Shown: positions 59,626 through 64,000 of the stretch, piece by piece | Numbering within the stretch: the stretch's first letter is position 1 | Layout: each line of letters starts with the position of its first letter | DNA from: Entophlyctis helioformis | Taxonomy: Eukaryota > Chytridiomycota > Chytridiomycetes > Chytridiales > Chytriomycetaceae | DNA length: 64,000 nucleotides | Direction: 5' to 3' | Assembly (NCBI GenBank): GCA_025526915.1 | Contig: JAHLKH010000008.1 | Coordinates: forward strand, 62,001-126,000 | Translations under genes and position numbers: made by a program | Notes under the pieces: generated by a model | Told to the model about the DNA's origin: nothing | Seen by the model: only the letters and a program-made list of their open reading frames with translations | Database searches by the model: none

Positions 59626-60816
59626 TCAGCCTTCGACCAGCTTCAAAAAGTTGCTTGGCACAATGCCGACGATCTTGGTGCCGTCTGCAAGCGTCTTGCG
59701 AGCATGCCACCATTTGCCCTTGGTCTCGACAATCTCAATCATCTCGTCCTTTTCAAACGACAGCTCCGTCGGATCGTCTGGATTGGCCTCGTCTGGAATG
59801 CAAGGGTTGTCAGCAAGACATGCACAGCCAGGCAGTCTGCAGAATGATCACACGAGAAACTTGCAGGAGAATTGTGCCTGTGCAATGTACGGAAACACGA
59901 TGCTGTTGGCATCAGCCATGGCTGGCACTGCGCTCACACCGGCCGTGTCGACCGTGATTGCAGCCGGCGGTGGAGAAAGAGTCGCGGCTGAGACTCGCTG
60001 TGTGCTTGGTGTGTACAGATTTGCAGCCGATCCATGGACGGTCTGATCATGGCTGTACAGCGGGTGGTCTTGGATGAATTTGTTTGCCATGATGCTTTGG
60101 CCGGTTTTCGCATTCTCGGACGCATTCGGGTCGGCCCCAAGAAGGAAGATGAGCGCAAGCTGGGGATTGATCCGCAGGTTGTGGCTGTCAGGTCACGTTG
60201 AACGGTTTGGCACAGGCTGCTGTGCATGGCAATTTACCAGCGGAAAGACAAAGAAGATGTCGCCTGCGGTGCGCACACTGCCTGCAGACCCGATCCTGGC
60301 AGAGTCTTGCTTGCTGAGCACGAGCGCATTGTCGACATCATTGACCGTAAACGAGATGGCAAGGGTGAGGAAGGCGACGATCTGCAGATAATTTTGGCCG
60401 TGAGTGGCTTGGTTGTCTGCGCGACGACTCATGCAGACCACAGCAGACTCACTGGAGCCCGCATGCGAGTGACGTTCGAGGTGACCAGCACCATGGCAAT
60501 GCCCAAGATGAGGGCCAGTGCAAAGAACGTGTGGAACCACCACAGGCGGATGGGGTTGATGACGAAGCCAAACCGGTCAAACTCTCGTTGTGCCATACAG
60601 GCTCCGACAAAGGCCAGAAACCAGCCAAACTACGCATTCATGGTCAGCCTTCCCTCGCCATGTTCAAGGGTCTGCACAGACAGCACCAGATACATGCGTG
60701 CATGCATGCACGCATGCAAGCCAGCGCACCAGAGCAGTGGCGAGCGACGCAGCGACTGGAATGTTTGCCGTGAGCAGCGACCAGTCAGGCAGACCGAGGG
60801 CAGCAGTCTCTGTCAT
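59626..60816 (-). CDS. SHO1-like transmembrane SH3 protein, paralogue 1
   Basis: Sho1 is a four-pass plasma-membrane osmosensor whose SH3 domain recruits Pbs2 in the HOG pathway. ATG 60816 gives MTETAALGLPDWSLLTA, then membrane segments FGWFLAFVGACMA, LWWFHTFFALALILGIAMV, YLQIVAFLTLAISFTVND and AGDIFFVFPLV, each on its own exon. A Ser/Thr/Ala-rich linker (TPSTQRVSAATLSPPPAA) leads to the SH3 domain: DEANPDDPTELSFEKDEMIE, IVETKGKWWHARKTLADGT and IVGIVPSNFLKLVEG, ending at TGA 59626-59628. The ALYDY-type start of the SH3 was not found in frame; the join near 59800-59870 is unclear. The linker contains a NAS sequon. A second copy of the same architecture lies 450 bases away. Confidence 0.75.
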
Positions 60817-61265
60817 GGTGAGTACGAGCGAGGTTGTTGTGCGTTGGGAACCCCAGGGAAAAATGCGCACACCAGAGCTTCAATGCGTTGGGGAGGGGTT
60901 GTCGTCAGACAGGGGGGTGGCGCTAACTGGTGCTGGTCGGACATTGGTGGCGGGCATGACGTGGTTGCTATCATGGACGCGTACCGCTGAATGGCTTTCT
61001 TGCAAATGCACAGTGGCCGTTCCAAACACACCCGGCACCAGCCATGAAGCAGTGTAGCAGTGTAGCAGTGTAGCAGTGTGCAATAGATGTTGGTTTGATG
61101 GTAATGCATGCATGGATTCATTTCTTAGAATCTAGAGGGGATGTGCAAAATAGCAGAGTCTTGACCCACATAGGGCAGGCACAAGACACGCATGATACGC
61201 GGAGTGATGAGGAGGGTACGGTGGGGTGCGGGATGGAGATCGTCTGGGCTTAGCGAGCAAAGCGA
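60817..61265. other. Intergenic region between the two SHO1-like genes
   Basis: About 450 bases with no gene. It holds four to five tandem copies of the 8-base unit agtgtagc (about 61040-61080), followed by the 3' flank of the second SHO1-like gene. It must contain the promoter of paralogue 1, but no clear TATA or CCAAT was seen. Confidence 0.55.
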
Positions 61266-62952
61266 TTAGAGGACCTGGAGGTAGTTGCTGGGTGCAATGC
61301 CCTCGATGGCGGAGCCGTCGGGGAGGGTCTTGGACACCTTCCACCACTTGCCCTTGGTCTCGAGCACGGTCATGACCTCGCCCTTGATGAACGAGATCTC
61401 AGTGGGGTCCTCGGGGTTGGCGTCGTCTGTGGCGTAAAGTCGAGGCACGTTAGATCCTGGACCAGATGCGATCCGGTGCATCGAGAGACTTACAGGCGTA
61501 GAGAGCCTTGGCCTGCTGTGTCGGGGCGGCAGGGGAGGCGGCCGTGGGGCTGCCGAGGCCGCTACCGAGACGGCCGAGCGAGGGCAGGGCAAACGACGAG
61601 GCGGTGGTGGTGTTGGCCGTCGTGGTGTTGGCAGAGGGATCGGTGGCGGGCTGCTTCTTGTTGCCAAGCGAGAGCGACGGGAGACGGAAGTTGCCGGCGG
61701 GGGCGGCATTGGCGGCCGAGTTGTTGTAAGCGGGCGAAGCGACGAAGCTGTTCTGTCTGTCGCGGGCCGAGTCCTCGGTGGTCATGCCAATGTAACCGAT
61801 CATGAAGATCTGGAGCAGCGACAGAAGGGACGGAAGAGTGGTGAGTGACGGTGGGTCTTGAGTGCGATCTGCGAGCCTTGCCAGGCAAGAGGGAGCACCG
61901 GTTGGCATGCCACGATCTGGCAGTGGTGCATGAATACAGGCAGACAGACAGACTGTCGCGGCAGGGTGGCTGCAATGACGGCATCTTGTAGCGGCGAGGC
62001 GTTTGGCGGGCACATGGCCGGATCGGGACCCCTGCCGCCAACACGCGAATGGCAGAGAAAGATGCCGCATCTGCCTGCGGCATGCTGGACACGAACGGAT
62101 CGACGGCAGGAGCAAGGGCAGGAGCAAGGGCAGGAGCAAGGGCAGGAGCAGCGGTGGACTTACGACAGGGAAGATGATGAGGAAGCAGCCAGTAGCACGG
62201 AGACCGGCGCCGCCAGCGAGGGACGAGGGGGTCTGGCTGACACGGACCCAGACGTCAATGCTGTCAACGAGGATGTTGAAGGCGACCGAGAGGAAGGCAA
62301 CGAGCTGCGGTGCAGATTCGTCGAGAGCCAGGCAGTGTCAGCACCGAGTGTGCACCGCACACCAGACAGCAGACACCAGCGAGAGCGGCCACTCACAGCA
62401 AGTCTGTACTGGCGGACGTTGCGGGAGATGATGGCATAGGCGACGAACAGCAGGAGAGAGATGAAGTAGAAGTTGTAGAACCAGTGGAGACGGTTCTCGA
62501 TGGTACCTCTGCCGTCGAGGTTGGCGGCGATGATGATGATGCCGAGGAAGGAGAGGACCCAGCCAGCCTGGTGTGTTGGTGTGTGGAGCCAGAGGCGAGT
62601 CCGAGGGCAGCAAAGGACAGCGGCGGCCGTGCGAGGGTGGATGGTTGGTGCACCACCAGGCCAGCACCGACGTCATCGGCACAGAGCACCAAGCAGATGT
62701 GGCAGCGTTCGTGGAGAGGAGCATCGGTTTGTCAGTTTGTGTGGCGTCGGCGGCGGCAAGCGGCGCCTGGGGGAGGCATGCAGGGCGGGGCTGCCGAGGG
62801 GGCCGCTGGCCGGCAGCAGGAGCGGCAGCCACAAGGGCATCGCATCCAAGGTGCACAGCGGGCAGACGCAAGATGGCAAGCCGGCAACTCACAAAGGCGA
62901 CGGCGACGGCGATGGAGAGGTAGAGCTGCTCAGTGACGGCAGTGAAGTCCAT
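61266..62952 (-). CDS. SHO1-like transmembrane SH3 protein, paralogue 2
   Basis: Same layout as its neighbour. ATG 62952 gives MDFTAVTEQLYLSIAVAVAF (first helix), then AGWVLSFLGIIIIAANLDGR, LHWFYNFYFISLLLFVAYAI, LVAFLSVAFNILVDSIDVWV and TGCFLIIFPVV, spread over short exons. A Ser/Thr/Asn-rich linker (SAANAAPAGNFRLPSLSLGN) precedes the SH3: ALYA splices (GTAAGT...CCACAG) to YDANPEDPTEISFIKGEVMT, then VLETKGKWWKVSKTLPDGS and IEGIAPSNYLQVL with TAA 61266-61268. The conserved Trp pair and ALYxY/SNYxxx peptide-binding residues are present. The membrane halves of both genes align with each other (VAFL...V..xD), so this is an old tandem duplication. Confidence 0.82.
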
Positions 62953-63170
62953 TGCGTACGATTTTTGGGTGAGAGCAGGGGATTTCATTCGACGTTTTTA
63001 AGCGAGAGTTGGCCGTGCAACTTGGCCACTCGCAAGGAGATGGAGTGATGGATGCAAGGAGCGGCATGCGGGCCGCAACGGCTGTGCGACAGTGACGACA
63101 GAGAATGGCGGTGCGACGCTGGCGGCGGAGAATGGCTGTGCAGCGGTGCGATGGACTGCGAGTGGTGTGC

Positions 63171-63799
63171 TCACAGCGAGGCGGCGATCGGCACCTTGGT
63201 GCGGCGAGCTGCAGATTCGTGTTTGGGGACGTGCACCCGCAAGATGCCGTCTGCAAGCGAGGCCTTGACGTTGCTCGCATCAACGTGTGTTGGGAACGTC
63301 ACGCTGCGGCGAAACGAGCCGGCCAGTCGCTCGGAAGCCCAGAAAGTGATGGCAATGCAGACTGCGACTCGGCCGTCTGGAGCTGACGTGACTGGTCCGC
63401 GTTGGCGCTGCTGGTTGCTGGCGAAGCAGTCGATGCGTCATGTGGCCCTCCGCTGGCTGTACTGTCTGCGATGGATGGCTGCGCAGATGACGGCGATGAA
63501 CGCTCGTACTGACCCGTGATGAGGAGCGTGTCGTCGTTCACGACCTCACAGCTGACCTTGTCGCGAGGCACGCCCGGCACCTCGACCAGAACCTCGTACG
63601 CCGTTTCGTTCTCGTGCACGTCAATGGCCGGCTGACGAGGCTCGAACGGCGACCAGGCAGACGTGAACGGGTCCATGGCAAAGAGAGGGTGCTGAAGCAG
63701 CTGCGACATGGCAGGCTGCTGGTGCTGGAAGAGCAACGGGGCTGAGCGTGTGACGCCGCGTGGAGCAAGCTCGGAGAAGATCTTGGAAATCAGACTCAT
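63171..63799 (-). CDS. Small heat-shock protein (Hsp20, alpha-crystallin domain)
   Basis: This is an ATP-independent chaperone that holds unfolded proteins. Start MSLISKIFSELAPRG, then the hydrophobic N-arm (MSQLLQHPLFAMDPFTSAW). The alpha-crystallin domain begins AIDVHENETAYEVLVEVPGV and PRDKVSCEVVNDDTLLITG. Between GQYE and SERLAGSFRRSVTF about 50 Ser/Ala/Thr-rich residues are inserted, where the dimerisation loop lies. The frame changes by one base near 63350 just before WASERLAG. The domain then ends ASNVKASLADGILRVHVPKH with TKVPIAASL at TGA 63171-63173; VPI is the C-terminal I/V-x-I motif. The promoter has heat-shock elements and a TATA box. Confidence 0.9.
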
Positions 63800-63866
63800 G
63801 TTGACCTGGCTTGTTGTGTGTGCAGATGTGCTTCGGGATCAAGCGGACTGCAACGTGCAAAGGCCC

Positions 63867-63874
63867 TTTTTATA
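63867..63874 (-). promoter_or_regulatory. TATA box of the Hsp20 gene
   Basis: The minus strand reads TATAAAAA about 68 bases upstream of ATG 63799, the spacing expected for a short leader. Confidence 0.8.
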
Positions 63875-63885
63875 TGTCTGCGTCA

Positions 63886-63918
63886 TTCGAGAAGTGCCTG
63901 GGTCATTCGAGAAGCTTC
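63886..63918. promoter_or_regulatory. Heat-shock elements of the Hsp20 promoter
   Basis: TTCGAGAAGCTTC at 63906-63918 is a perfect three-unit nTTCnnGAAnnTTCn element. A two-unit TTCGAGAA lies at 63886-63893. The two share gtcattcgagaag and are exactly 20 bases apart, about two helical turns, just upstream of the TATA box. Confidence 0.85.
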
Positions 63919-64000
63919 TGCTGCGTGCCATTCCCACGCGAACGCGTATTGGAACGCTGTCGAAAATGCAAGGAAGGTGCACAATGAGCACCGCGGATTG

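Overview
The window looks like nuclear DNA of an early-diverging, zoosporic-type (chytrid-like) fungus. Genes are spliced with many short GT-AG introns, packed closely on both strands, and G+C rich. Fungal-type genes (PET127, BUD22, SHO1-like SH3 proteins, fused ADE5,7) sit beside genes that, from general knowledge, are usually missing from yeasts and other Dikarya (NUDCD1, an NPSN-type SNARE, a SOSS-B-type OB-fold protein, a WBP2-type GRAM protein). The phylum is inferred, not proven.

Layout. 0-9.4 kb: a partial helical-repeat-like gene, PET127 (mitochondrial RNA decay), ROK1 (rRNA helicase), PEX7 (peroxisomal import) and a SOSS-B-like protein. 9.4-13.2 kb: an A+T-richer, gene-poor stretch. 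13.2-17.2 kb and 28.7-32.0 kb: two inverted copies of an unrecognised two-gene module. Gene 1 encodes a secretory, single-pass membrane protein with a repeat-bearing tail; gene 2 is divergent and of unknown function. Between the copies (17.2-28.7 kb): a CaMK-type kinase, spermidine synthase, an alpha/beta hydrolase, a TM9 nonaspanin and ribosomal protein S1. 32-40 kb: UTP18, G-protein beta, a 2.2 kb low-complexity gap and V-ATPase subunit D. 40-50 kb: DPH6, VPS28, a CBP4-like mitochondrial factor, a WBP2-like protein and ADE5,7. 50-64 kb: a Gag1-like/DUF4050 protein, NUDCD1, BUD22, an NPSN-type SNARE, homogentisate dioxygenase, two tandem SHO1-like transmembrane SH3 proteins and a small heat-shock protein with a clear heat-shock promoter.

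Most genes are independent housekeeping functions. The least ordinary part is the inverted, paired membrane-protein module. The copies differ in tail-repeat number, in the C-terminal domain, in the signal peptide and in one ectodomain patch, and one copy carries a 4-base insertion that cuts the protein before its membrane segment.

At least six conserved genes show single-base frame breaks, mostly next to short homopolymers. I read these as likely consensus errors rather than six pseudogenes. Gene coordinates span from start to stop and include introns. Exon edges were placed by eye.
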